A DNA stretch of 7,936 nucleotides from DASSCW01 sp036555005 (GCA_036555005.1 DATBME010000131.1:1-7936); one strand, 5' to 3'. Positions 1-6,867 are shown, counted from the stretch's first letter. Translations and numbers: made by a program. The notes: a model not told the origin generated them from the sequence alone.

Positions 1-1
1 G

Positions 2-32
2 GAGGCGCCGCGCACGTGCGTGCGGGCGCCTC
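2..32 (-). terminator. GC-rich stem-loop after the CAP-protein gene
   Basis: A perfect 8-bp inverted repeat, GAGGCGCC (2-9) and GGCGCCTC (25-32), encloses a 15-nt loop that itself holds the palindrome CGCACGTGCG (11-20). It lies 44 bp past the stop codon of the last gene. It could be an intrinsic terminator, but the expected T tract would lie outside the window on this strand, so that part cannot be seen. On the plus strand no T tract follows. Confidence 0.4.
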
Positions 33-76
33 GGGGACTGCCGAAACGGGCCGCATCGGACCCCGGTTGGGCTCCG

Positions 77-1717
77 CTAGCCGGCGAAGTCCCATACCAC
101 GATGACCTTGCCACCGCTGGTCGCAATGCCCACGCCGAGCCGGTTGTACTTCGGACTCAGGATGTTGCCGATGTGGTTCGCCACGCCCGGCCACGGCTCC
201 GACATGAACGTGCCATGGCACCACTCCAGCGTCCCGCGCAGGCCGAGGCCACTGTAGTAGCAGATGTTCTCGCCGGACCACGCGAAGCTCACTCCTCCGG
301 CGCGCAGCCGGCCGGCGATGGTGGATCCGTTGAGGCCGGTATGGCTGAAGTAGCCATTGTTCATCATGTCCCAGGCATGCCCCGAGGCCACAGCCGAGAC
401 GGCCGCATCCAGGCGCAGCGGGGCGAACCCACGGCTCGCCCGGGCCTGGTTGATCTGCCACAACGCGAACTGCTGGATGTCGGCCGGCGCGGCCGGACCC
501 GGCCCCGCCGAGCGTGGCGCGCTGCCCGCGAACGTGGCCTGCTCCGTGGCCGCCACGCCGACCCCGGGTCGCGTGCGGAACGTCCAGCTGATGCTGACGG
601 CGTTGCCGTCTCGGTCGCGAGCGGCCTTGCCGAGGCTGACCTCGATCAGGCTGCCCTGCGGCAATCCACCCTTGATCTGGTAGTGGAGCACCTTGCCGCC
701 ATGCCGCCAATCGATACGGCCGGCCACATGTCGCCCGGTACTCAGGTTCATGACCTTGATTGCGTCGCGGGTGGCGTGCTTGTTCATCGGCTGGCTGAAG
801 CGCAGCACCACCTGCCTGGCCCGGACGTTGGTGGCGTGCCGCTCCGGCGAGAAGCGCACCAGCTCCGCATCGGCGCGCGTGGTGAACGAGAAGCTGACGT
901 CGCCGCCCAGCCGGTTGCCGACCGCGTCGTGGGCACCCACCAGGGAGACGGCATAGCGCGTATCCGCCTTCAGCCGGTCGCGCGGCGTGAAGATGACCTG
1001 GTTGTCGCGCCAGCCGAAGCTGCCGCGGACCGCCGGCTGCATGCTGAAGCGGGCCTCGACGTCCGCCTTGTCCATCGGCGCCGTGAACGCGATGCGGATG
1101 CCCGTCTGCGCACTGGCGTCGTTCAGGGTGTCGACCGGGGCGTCGATGAGCGGCGTGTCGCCGAGGACTGCCCCATCGGCGATGTCGTAGGAGATGGGGT
1201 TGCCCGGCACGCGGCGCTCGACCTGCGGCTGCGCATGATCCGAGAGCAGACGCACCTCGAACTCGGACACGCTGGGGGCTGTCTGAGTCGTGAAGCTGAG
1301 CGCCCGATCCTCGCCCAGCCGGGCGCCGAGGGCCCGTCTCGCCGAGGCTGCAACCGTCAACAGGTAGCGGGTGTCCGTCTGCCAGTGCCCGGTCGGCCGG
1401 AGCGTGAGCGTGCGATGGTCGGCGCTCCAGCTGGCGTACGCCTCCGTCGCGGGGGTGAGCTCCAGGTTGGCCTCCACCGAGGCAGGATCCATCGGCTCGT
1501 CGAAGGCGACAACCACCGCATCGGTCGACGGCACGCCGACGCCGATGTTGGCGGGAAGGATGGTGGTCGAAGAAAACGGGTCCGGATTCGGACCCGCAAC
1601 AGCATCCTGGAGTGAAAAGCCGAGGGCGACGGCGAGAGCGAGGCCGGCGAGGGAGAGCCGGGTGAGCGCTCGATGCTGCTGTAGGTGAGCGTAGACGCTC
1701 GGCTGTGTGGCGCGCAC
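77..1717 (-). CDS. Secreted CAP (SCP-like) protein with three bacterial Ig-like domains
   Basis: Numbered from a GTG start at 1717, the protein has about 546 residues. A basic N-terminus and a hydrophobic core (LSLAGLALAVALGF, about 21-34) end at AVA-G near residue 41, a typical signal peptide. Three Ig-like modules of the Big_5/SbsA type follow at roughly 45-145, 200-280 and 283-382; each has the F(D/T/S)xPM(D/N) strand and the first two end in SFTT. After a short Gly/Pro/Ala linker comes a CAP domain (about 413-545) with FSHTG (His459), GENI (Glu483) and NHIGNIL (His515), matching three of the four CAP cavity residues; the second Glu is not obvious. The mature protein has only two cysteines (486 and 500), both in the CAP domain and able to form a disulfide. 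Such proteins are exported and probably bind the envelope or a ligand; the exact role is unknown. The start is unsure: GTG 1717 has no Shine-Dalgarno; a TTG at 1747 has AGGAG 11 nt upstream (1759-1763); GTG 1777 is also in frame. The open frame runs back to 1897 into dprA, which is unlikely to be used. Confidence 0.87.
   Translation of the reverse strand: MRATQPSVYAHLQQHRALTRLSLAGLALAVALGFSLQDAVAGPNPDPFSSTTILPANIGVGVPSTDAVVVAFDEPMDPASVEANLELTPATEAYASWSADHRTLTLRPTGHWQTDTRYLLTVAASARRALGARLGEDRALSFTTQTAPSVSEFEVRLLSDHAQPQVERRVPGNPISYDIADGAVLGDTPLIDAPVDTLNDASAQTGIRIAFTAPMDKADVEARFSMQPAVRGSFGWRDNQVIFTPRDRLKADTRYAVSLVGAHDAVGNRLGGDVSFSFTTRADAELVRFSPERHATNVRARQVVLRFSQPMNKHATRDAIKVMNLSTGRHVAGRIDWRHGGKVLHYQIKGGLPQGSLIEVSLGKAARDRDGNAVSISWTFRTRPGVGVAATEQATFAGSAPRSAGPGPAAPADIQQFALWQINQARASRGFAPLRLDAAVSAVASGHAWDMMNNGYFSHTGLNGSTIAGRLRAGGVSFAWSGENICYYSGLGLRGTLEWCHGTFMSEPWPGVANHIGNILSPKYNRLGVGIATSGGKVIVVWDFAG
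1687..1700. repeat. Small inverted repeat at the 5' end of the CAP-protein gene
   Basis: GAGCGT-AG-ACGCTC is a 6-bp perfect inverted repeat with a 2-bp spacer. It lies about 17 bp inside the gene if GTG 1717 is the start. It could be a protein-binding site or a small mRNA hairpin near the start codon; a chance palindrome in GC-rich coding DNA is also quite possible. Confidence 0.3.
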
Positions 1718-1815
1718 GGTGGCGCCGATTCTTTGAACAGGACTCAATAGACCAACGACTCCTACGGCAGATTTCACCCAACGGGCACTGTGGGCGGACT
1801 CCGTGAGGCGCGCGC

Positions 1816-1821
1816 AGTATA
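1816..1821 (-). promoter_or_regulatory. Candidate -10 element for the CAP-protein gene
   Basis: TATACT on the minus strand matches five of six bases of the sigma-70 -10 consensus and stands out in a GC-rich gap between dprA and the CAP-protein gene. Transcription would begin near 1809, giving a leader of about 30 to 90 nt depending on which start codon is used. I see no convincing -35 hexamer at 16-18 bp. Confidence 0.45.
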
Positions 1822-1865
1822 GCGGGCTGGGCACCGACTGCGCTCCCTGCACGCCGCATGCCCGC
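1822..1865 (-). other. Inverted repeat directly after the dprA stop codon
   Basis: GCGGGC (1860-1865 read on the minus strand) begins at the base after the dprA TGA and pairs with GCCCGC (1822-1827), which abuts the TATACT element. The loop is 32 nt. There is no T tract, so it is a poor intrinsic terminator; it could close off the dprA message or lie beside the next promoter by chance. Confidence 0.25.
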
Positions 1866-3092
1866 TCAGCGAGCCTCGCCGAGCCGACGCGCCGCAAGGG
1901 TCGGATGGAAGGTGGCGCCCCCGTAGGAGGTGACCAGGCCCCGCGCCTCGAGCAGGGTCAGCGCGCTCGCCAGCTCCGCCGTCGTGAGGTCGCTGCCGGT
2001 CAGCAGCTCCTCCACCGAGCCGGGCTGGCCGAGCAGCCGGTAGAGCACCATCGCCTCCGGATCCGACAGGGTGGCGATGCCGAGCGGAGGGACTTTCGAG
2101 CTGAGGCCGATGGACGTCAGCAGGCCGGCCGCTGACGTCACGATGCTGGCCAGGTGATCGGCAATGAGGCGGTTGCAGCCGCGCGAGGCGATCGAGTCGA
2201 TCGGCCCGGGCACCGCATACAGCTCGCGGCCGAGCTCCACCGCCGCCGCCGCGGTGAGCAGCGCGCCGGAGTGATCGGGCGCCTCGACCACCACCACCGC
2301 TCGCGCCAGCGCGGCGATGATCCGATTGCGGCGCGCGAAGTCCGGCCGGCCCGGGCTGTGCCCCGGCGCCAGCTCGCTGAGCAGGGCACCGCCCTCGGCG
2401 ACCAGCCGCGCGGCGAGCTGCCGGTGGCGCGGAGGGTAGATGCGGTCGACCGCTGACGGGAGCACCGCCACGCTCCGACCGCCCGCCGCCAGGGCGGCGG
2501 TGTGCGCCTCGCCGTCGATACCGATCGCCAGGCCGCTGACCACGGTCACGCCCGCCCGGGCGAACTCGTCAGCGATCTCCTGGGCCGCCGATCGGCCGTA
2601 GCCCGTCGCCCGACGCGTGCCGACCACGGCCACCGACGGGCGGGTCAGCGCGGCCGGATCGCCGGCCAGATAGAGGACCGGCGGACGAGGATCGGTGGCG
2701 CGCAGGGCCGCCGGATAGTCCGGGTCGAGCGCGGTCAGCGTGATGCCGCCGGCGCCACGCACCCTGGCTTCGACCTGGCGTGCCACGCTGCTGGCGCCAC
2801 GGCGCCTGATGCGCGCCAGCCCCTCCGCGGCGTCTCGCGGGCGTCGCGGCAGGCAGTCCAGCAGGCCATCGCCGGCGGCCCATGCCGCGCGGGCCGAGCC
2901 GAACCGCTCCAGCATGCGCGCGAAGCCGACGCCGCCCACCCCCGGCACCAGCGAGATGGCGATCCAGTAGGGGCGGTCTGCCTCTGCGTCGATCGCCTCC
3001 AGGCCCAGCCCCCGCCAGCTTCCCGCCGGGGAACGACGGTCGTCCACCGTAAGGTCCGCGGCTGATCGCCGCTCCCGCCCCACGCCGATCAC
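1866..3092 (-). CDS. dprA: DNA-processing protein DprA (Smf)
   Basis: DprA binds single-stranded DNA brought in by natural transformation and loads RecA on it, in the cytoplasm. The 408-residue protein has a helix-hairpin-helix/SAM-like N-terminal part (LVPGVGGVGFARML, about 48-61), then the extended Rossmann fold with VVGTRRATGYG (156-166), SGLAIGIDGEAHTAAL (186-201), FARRNRIIAAL (252-262), VEAPDHSGALLTAAAA (269-284) and YAVPGPIDS...GCNRLI (292-310), all family hallmarks. Residues about 343-398 look like the C-terminal winged-helix (DprA_WH) domain. It is slightly longer than many family members because of about 40 poorly conserved N-terminal residues. The start is a GTG at 3092 that overlaps the comM stop as GTGA; GGAG (3101-3104) lies 8 nt upstream, which supports this start and translational coupling. 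A GTG at 3047 has no ribosome binding site. The usual neighbour topA is not next to it; the CAP-protein gene is. Confidence 0.96.
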   Translation of the reverse strand: MIGVGRERRSAADLTVDDRRSPAGSWRGLGLEAIDAEADRPYWIAISLVPGVGGVGFARMLERFGSARAAWAAGDGLLDCLPRRPRDAAEGLARIRRRGASSVARQVEARVRGAGGITLTALDPDYPAALRATDPRPPVLYLAGDPAALTRPSVAVVGTRRATGYGRSAAQEIADEFARAGVTVVSGLAIGIDGEAHTAALAAGGRSVAVLPSAVDRIYPPRHRQLAARLVAEGGALLSELAPGHSPGRPDFARRNRIIAALARAVVVVEAPDHSGALLTAAAAVELGRELYAVPGPIDSIASRGCNRLIADHLASIVTSAAGLLTSIGLSSKVPPLGIATLSDPEAMVLYRLLGQPGSVEELLTGSDLTTAELASALTLLEARGLVTSYGGATFHPTLAARRLGEAR

Positions 3093-3104
3093 GCGGCCGT
3101 CTCC
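3089..3104 (-). promoter_or_regulatory. comM-dprA GTGA overlap with internal ribosome binding site
   Basis: The comM stop TGA (3089-3091) shares bases with the dprA start GTG (3090-3092). A GGAG (complement of CTCC at 3101-3104) within the last comM codons sits 8 nt before the GTG. This is the classic layout for coupled translation, and it fixes the dprA start. Confidence 0.75.
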
Positions 3105-4591
3105 GGCCGATAGTGCAGGGCCTCATCGACATGCTCGGCTCGCACGCCATCACTGCCCGCCAGGTCGGCGATGGTGCGGGCCACGCGGGCGATGCGATGC
3201 AGCCGGCGCGGCGAGAGCCGGAACTTGGCGCCGCGCCGTTGCAGCAGGGTCCGCACGTGCGGATCCAGCGCCAGGCCCGCATCGCCACCGGCCGCCGGCA
3301 GGTCGCCATTGGCCAGCCCCTGCCGTTCGAGCTGCACCAGCCAGGCGAGCCGGATCCGCTGCGCGACCGCCGCGCTGGGTTCGACACCGTCCGGATCCGC
3401 ATGGCGCGGCTCCTCGGCACGAACCCACAGGTCGAGGCGGTCCCGCATGGGCCCCGACAGGCGTCCGGCGTAGCGGCGCGCCTGCCCGTCATCACACCGG
3501 CATTGGCGTGACGTGGACGTCAGCCATCCGCACGGACACGGGTTGAAGGCCATCAGCAGCGTGAAGCGAGCCGGCAGCATCAGCGCCCCTTCGACGCGGG
3601 CGATGGTCACCGCCCCGGCTTCCAGCGGCTGGCGCAGGGCGTCCAGGGCATCGGTCCGGAACTCGAGCGCCTCGTCCAGGAACAGGATGCCCCGATGCGC
3701 CAGCGACGCCTCGCCCGGTCGCACCCTGGGCCCGCCGCCGACCAGGCCCTGGCTCGAGACGGTGTGGTGCGGGGCGCGGAACGGTCGCTGCCTGATCAGC
3801 GGCCGGCGTCGATCGATCAGGCCGGCGGCCGAGTAGATCCGGCTGACCTCGATCGCCTCCTCGTCCCCGAGCGGCGGCTGGAGCCCCTCCGCACAGCGCA
3901 GCAGCAGCGTCTTGCCCACGCCGGGCGGCCCGCAGATCGCCAGGTTGTGGCGTCCGGCGACGGCGACTTCCAGCGCGCGTCTGGCCGACGCCTGGCCGAT
4001 GACGTCGGACAGGTCTGGCACGCCGTCCGGCGGCTGCCAGGGTGGCAGCGGCGTCGGCGAGGCCGGCCGCAGCACGCGGACGCCGGCCAGGTGGGCCACC
4101 ACCTCCCCCAGGCGTGCGGCGGGCAGGACGGCGATTCCGCCCACGCAGGCGGCCTCTGCTTCGTCGCCGTCGGCGACGGTGACGCTGCCGAGGCCGGCCG
4201 CCTGGGCCGCGGCGACCAGCGACAGCACGCCGTTCACCGGGCGTACGCTGCCGTCGAGCGCCAGCTCCCCCAGCAGGGCAGTCGACTCCAGCCGGCTGAG
4301 CTCGGGCAGCTGGCCTGATGCGGCCAGGATGCCGACCGCGATGGCCACGTCATAGGCGGTGCCGTCCTTCGGCACGTCGGCCGGCGCAAGGTTGACCGTG
4401 ATCCGGCGGGACGGCACCTCGAAGCCGGAGTTGCGCAGCGCCGACCGGACGCGCTCCCGCGCCTCCTGCACCTGGCTGCCGGCCAGGCCCACGATCGTGA
4501 GCGACGGCAGGCCGAAGGCGACGTCCACCTCCACCCGCACCGGCAGCCCTTCCACGCCGAGCAATGAGGCACTGAGCGTCTGGGCCAGCAT
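3089..4591 (-). CDS. comM: ComM/YifB-type Mg-chelatase-like AAA+ helicase
   Basis: ComM is a hexameric AAA+ helicase that extends branch migration while transformed DNA is joined to the chromosome (shown for Vibrio cholerae ComM). The 500-residue protein has the family length. The N-terminal ChlI-like domain includes GLPSLTIVGL (27-36), ITVNLAPADVPKDG (64-77) and GSVRPVNGVL (114-123). The Mg-chelatase AAA+ domain has Walker A GPPGVGKT (221-228), RPFRAPHHT (269-277), Walker B GILFLDEALEF (301-311) and SGPMRDRLDL (379-388). NPCPCG (350-355) with two further cysteines (352, 354, 364, 366) could bind a metal. The C-terminal helical domain (LSPRRLHRIARVARTIADL) is intact. I chose ATG 4591 over the GTG two codons earlier, because GGAG (4597-4600) lies 5 nt before the ATG and family members begin MLA...LLG. 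It is the first gene of a two-gene unit with dprA; a structured leader precedes it. Confidence 0.96.
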   Translation of the reverse strand: MLAQTLSASLLGVEGLPVRVEVDVAFGLPSLTIVGLAGSQVQEARERVRSALRNSGFEVPSRRITVNLAPADVPKDGTAYDVAIAVGILAASGQLPELSRLESTALLGELALDGSVRPVNGVLSLVAAAQAAGLGSVTVADGDEAEAACVGGIAVLPAARLGEVVAHLAGVRVLRPASPTPLPPWQPPDGVPDLSDVIGQASARRALEVAVAGRHNLAICGPPGVGKTLLLRCAEGLQPPLGDEEAIEVSRIYSAAGLIDRRRPLIRQRPFRAPHHTVSSQGLVGGGPRVRPGEASLAHRGILFLDEALEFRTDALDALRQPLEAGAVTIARVEGALMLPARFTLLMAFNPCPCGWLTSTSRQCRCDDGQARRYAGRLSGPMRDRLDLWVRAEEPRHADPDGVEPSAAVAQRIRLAWLVQLERQGLANGDLPAAGGDAGLALDPHVRTLLQRRGAKFRLSPRRLHRIARVARTIADLAGSDGVRAEHVDEALHYRPETAA

Positions 4592-4596
4592 GGGCA

Positions 4597-4600
4597 CTCC
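4597..4600 (-). promoter_or_regulatory. Ribosome binding site deciding the comM start
   Basis: GGAG (complement of CTCC) is 5 nt before ATG 4591. Its last G is the first base of the alternative GTG start at 4597, which therefore cannot use it. This favours the ATG. Confidence 0.65.
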
Positions 4601-4602
4601 GC

Positions 4603-4670
4603 GGGAGGCGTGGTTGCGGGGAGTGCCGGTCGCCCGCCTGCTCGCCTCCCAAACTCCAGCGGCGACCGGC
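4603..4670 (-). promoter_or_regulatory. Structured 5' leader of comM-dprA with possible pseudoknot
   Basis: In the minus-strand RNA, GCCGGTCGCC (complement of 4661-4670) and GGCGACCGGC (complement of 4625-4634) form a perfect 10-bp stem around a 26-nt loop. The loop contains GGGAGGCG (complement of 4643-4650), which is perfectly complementary over 8 bases to CGCCTCCC (complement of 4603-4610). That second site ends two bases before the comM GGAG. Loop pairing with this downstream segment would make a pseudoknot abutting the ribosome binding site, so the leader could control comM translation. The complementarity is seen directly; the function is inferred. I do not recognise it as a known riboswitch. 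Confidence 0.45.
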
Positions 4671-4693
4671 GCGCCGAGGCTACGGACGCGGCC

Positions 4694-4720
4694 TTATCGC
4701 GGGGTTAGCGGGGCGTTATC
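4694..4720. repeat. Short direct-repeat cluster between the CpaE-like gene and comM
   Basis: On the plus strand the order is TTATC-GCGGGG-TTA-GCGGGG-CG-TTATC: GCGGGG occurs at 4699-4704 and 4708-4713, flanked by TTATC at 4694-4698 and 4716-4720. Read on the minus strand it gives GATAAC and GATAAG, either of which could be a weak -10 element for comM; with GATAAG (4693-4698) the message would begin near 4685, just before the leader stem. No -35 is convincing. It could also be an operator. Confidence 0.35.
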
Positions 4721-4732
4721 AGCGTGCGGGCG

Positions 4733-5923
4733 TCAGACGCGCGCGGTGGCGACCTCGGCGGCCAGCTGCTCGTCCACCTTCTTGGCGAAGTCGGATACCG
4801 AGCGGCCCAGGGGACCATCGGGCCGGGAAGACATGAACGGCTCGCCCGAGTTCAGGGCGCTGATGGCGCCGCGGTACTCGTTGATGACCTGGTAGTCGAC
4901 CTTGCGGTTGAGCGCCGACTCGGCGTTGTTGACGTTGATCCCGGTGTAGGCATTCGATCGGTTCAGGACCAGCTGGACCTTCCCCTTTTCGTAGCCGAGG
5001 TGATCCATCGTCTCCAGCACCGAGCGGACGTTCTTCAGGCAGGACAGGTCGGCCGTCATGACCACGAAGATGACGTCGGCCTCGTCGAAGAGCTGCAGGT
5101 TGAAGTCGTCGATCGTCTTCACCATGTCGACGAAGGTGTAGTCGTACATCTTCCGGAACAGGTTGAGCAGGGTGCTCACCGTGGTCGGATCGGTGCGCTG
5201 CCGCTCCATGACGATGTCGGCCGCCTCCGGCGATGGCGGGGCCAGCAGCAGGTCCACGCCGGAGTGATGGCGCACGATCAGCTTGCGCAGCAGGTCGGCG
5301 TCCAGGTCCGGTTCGCTGACCGCGTTGACGATCGAGGCCGTGTCCAGGCCAAGGTCCAGGAAGACGCGCAGGTCGCCGAACTGCAGGTTGGCGTCGATCA
5401 GCGCGGTGCGGCGGCGCAGCTCGCGACCCATGGCGATGGCCGTGTTGATGGCGATGGTGGTGGTGCCGACGCCGCCCTTGGCCCCGTAGAAGACCGCCAG
5501 CCGCCCGAGCGTGGTCGTCTCCGTCCCGGCCGCGGCCGGCAGGGTTCCGCCGCGGGCCAGCAGCGCCTTGATGCGCGCCATCAGCTCCAGCGGGTGGAAG
5601 GGCTTGACGATGTCATCGTCGGCGCCGGCCCGCAGGCCTTTGACGCGCTCGCCGACGTCCGCCTCGGCGGTGAGCATGATGATCGGGACCCGACGCCCGC
5701 TCTCCTCGGCGGCACGGATCTGCTGCGTGGCGGCGTAGCCATCCAGCTTGGGCATGGCCACGTCCATCAGGATCAGGTCGGGCTGCGACTCCTTGGCCAT
5801 GGCGACGCCGGCCTGGCCGTCGGAGGCGACGATCACCTCGAAGCCCTCCTGCTTGAGGGTGAAGACCAGGACGCGCTGGATATTCAGGTCGTCGTCGACG
5901 ACCAGGACCTTCGTGGCAGCCAT
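4733..5923 (-). CDS. Receiver domain fused to CpaE/TadZ-type pilus-assembly ATPase
   Basis: Residues 1-123 form a response-regulator receiver domain: acidic pocket Asp10-Asp12, phosphoacceptor Asp54 in ILMDVAMP, Thr85 in LTA and Lys107 in VKPFHP, all present. After a linker (about 124-140) comes a ParA/MinD-superfamily ATPase with the deviant Walker A YGAKGGVGTTT (146-156, signature Lys149), the second motif ALIDANLQFGD (174-184, Asp177) and a Walker B-like FVDMVKTIDD (264-273, Asp266). This order matches CpaE/TadZ, which localises Tad (Flp) pilus machines at the pole or membrane. Here the receiver keeps all its phosphorylation residues, so a histidine kinase could control it. There is no DNA-binding domain. 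No tad, cpa or kinase gene is in the window. The ATG at 5923 is preceded by no Shine-Dalgarno but by TATAAT 10 bp away, which suggests leaderless translation. The role in pili is by family; the particular pilus is unknown. Confidence 0.9.
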   Translation of the reverse strand: MAATKVLVVDDDLNIQRVLVFTLKQEGFEVIVASDGQAGVAMAKESQPDLILMDVAMPKLDGYAATQQIRAAEESGRRVPIIMLTAEADVGERVKGLRAGADDDIVKPFHPLELMARIKALLARGGTLPAAAGTETTTLGRLAVFYGAKGGVGTTTIAINTAIAMGRELRRRTALIDANLQFGDLRVFLDLGLDTASIVNAVSEPDLDADLLRKLIVRHHSGVDLLLAPPSPEAADIVMERQRTDPTTVSTLLNLFRKMYDYTFVDMVKTIDDFNLQLFDEADVIFVVMTADLSCLKNVRSVLETMDHLGYEKGKVQLVLNRSNAYTGINVNNAESALNRKVDYQVINEYRGAISALNSGEPFMSSRPDGPLGRSVSDFAKKVDEQLAAEVATARV

Positions 5924-5933
5924 GCGAGGCGCG

Positions 5934-5939
5934 ATTATA
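5934..5939 (-). promoter_or_regulatory. TATAAT -10 element overlapping the hydrolase stop, leaderless promoter
   Basis: A perfect TATAAT on the minus strand contains the TAA stop of the upstream hydrolase gene (5935-5937). Only 10 bp separate it from the ATG of the receiver-CpaE gene, so a start of transcription 7-11 bp downstream would give a leader of 0-4 nt. The 10 bp (CGCGCCTCGC) carry no Shine-Dalgarno. A -35 is weak: nothing better than GCACCT at 17 bp. Confidence 0.6.
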
Positions 5940-6864
5940 CGGGCGCCACTCCGTCCAGGTGCCGCCCCAGGAACTCGAGGACGCGACGCTCGTAGGCCTC
6001 CCCGGCCACGCCGTGGGCCTCACTGTGGGCGGCGCCCTCCACGACCAGCAGCTCCTTGGGCTCGTGGGCCGCTTCGAACAGCCGCACCGCTTGCGTCCAG
6101 TCGACCAGCCGGTCCTCCCGCGGCGCGATCAGCAGCAGGCCGCGCGGCGCGATCTGCCCCACCCGCTGGATCGGCTGACGCAGCCGGGTGCGCGCTCGCA
6201 CCGACGCCGCGGCGACGACCAGCCGCGAGCCCAGCCGCGCCAGCGGATACCGCCCCTCCCGCATGCGGTTGGCGATGGGGTTCTCGAGCACGGCATACGC
6301 CGCATCGGCCACCACCGCGGCCACCGGCAGGTCCGGCGCCGCCATGATCGCGACCGACGCGCCCATGCTGATCCCCATCAACGCCAGCGGCCCGAAGCCG
6401 CGTCCCTGCAGGAAGCGCACGGCGGCCGCCACGTCGCGCTGCTCCATGGTGCCGAGCGTGATCGGCGCATCGTCCGAGTTGCCGTGGCCGCGGAAGTCGA
6501 ACTGCAGGATGTTGTAGCGCGGCTGGATCCATGGCACGAACTCGGTCAGCCACGGCAGTCGGTGCCAGCTGAAGCCATGCATCAGGATCACCGTCGCCCT
6601 CGTCTCCCGCCCGGCGGGAATCAACCAGCCATCCAGGGTGTAGCCGTCATCGGTCGTGAAGCGCACGTCCTCGTGAGCCAGGCCGATGTCTCCCGGATGT
6701 GCCGGGTCCCCCTCCTCCATCGGCGCCACCGGCTTGCGCTCCGGCCGGACGACCCGACGCGAGCCCTCGACCGTGACGAAGCCCAGGTAGCCGGCCGCGC
6801 CGGCCGCCACGATGCGGCCGAGCCAGGCGGCCATGCTGCGACGCGTGGATCCGCGGCCTGCCAT
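5935..6864 (-). CDS. Membrane-anchored alpha/beta hydrolase (YqkD/BEM46-like)
   Basis: This 309-residue serine hydrolase has one N-terminal hydrophobic segment (about 14-31, after RGSTRR) that should anchor it in the membrane. The core shows the oxyanion HGF (His96-Phe98), FDFRGHGNSDD (122-132), the nucleophile elbow GISMG (Ser166), a likely acid Asp251 in APREDRLVD and a catalytic His280 in GAAHSEAH. These match the family of alpha/beta hydrolases that includes Bacillus YqkD and eukaryotic BEM46/ABHD13 proteins. The substrate cannot be told; an esterase or thioesterase acting at the membrane is likely. The ATG is 3 bp after the slipin stop (TGA-GCC-ATG) with no clear ribosome binding site, so translation is probably coupled to the slipin. 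An internal ATG at residue 11 would keep the membrane segment. The stop codon lies inside the promoter of the next gene. Confidence 0.88.
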   Translation of the reverse strand: MAGRGSTRRSMAAWLGRIVAAGAAGYLGFVTVEGSRRVVRPERKPVAPMEEGDPAHPGDIGLAHEDVRFTTDDGYTLDGWLIPAGRETRATVILMHGFSWHRLPWLTEFVPWIQPRYNILQFDFRGHGNSDDAPITLGTMEQRDVAAAVRFLQGRGFGPLALMGISMGASVAIMAAPDLPVAAVVADAAYAVLENPIANRMREGRYPLARLGSRLVVAAASVRARTRLRQPIQRVGQIAPRGLLLIAPREDRLVDWTQAVRLFEAAHEPKELLVVEGAAHSEAHGVAGEAYERRVLEFLGRHLDGVAPV

Positions 6865-6867
6865 GGC

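Noticed and set aside
1718..1897. CAP-protein gene starting at 1897 and overlapping dprA by 32 bp
   Set aside because: The extra 60 residues before GTG 1717 are not hydrophobic or domain-like and would bury the signal peptide; a TATACT element within this stretch also suggests it is promoter DNA.
2490..2540. SGLAIGID in DprA instead of the common SGLARGID
   Set aside because: The residue between SGLA and GID varies across the DprA family, so the Ile is not evidence of loss of function; all other motifs are intact.
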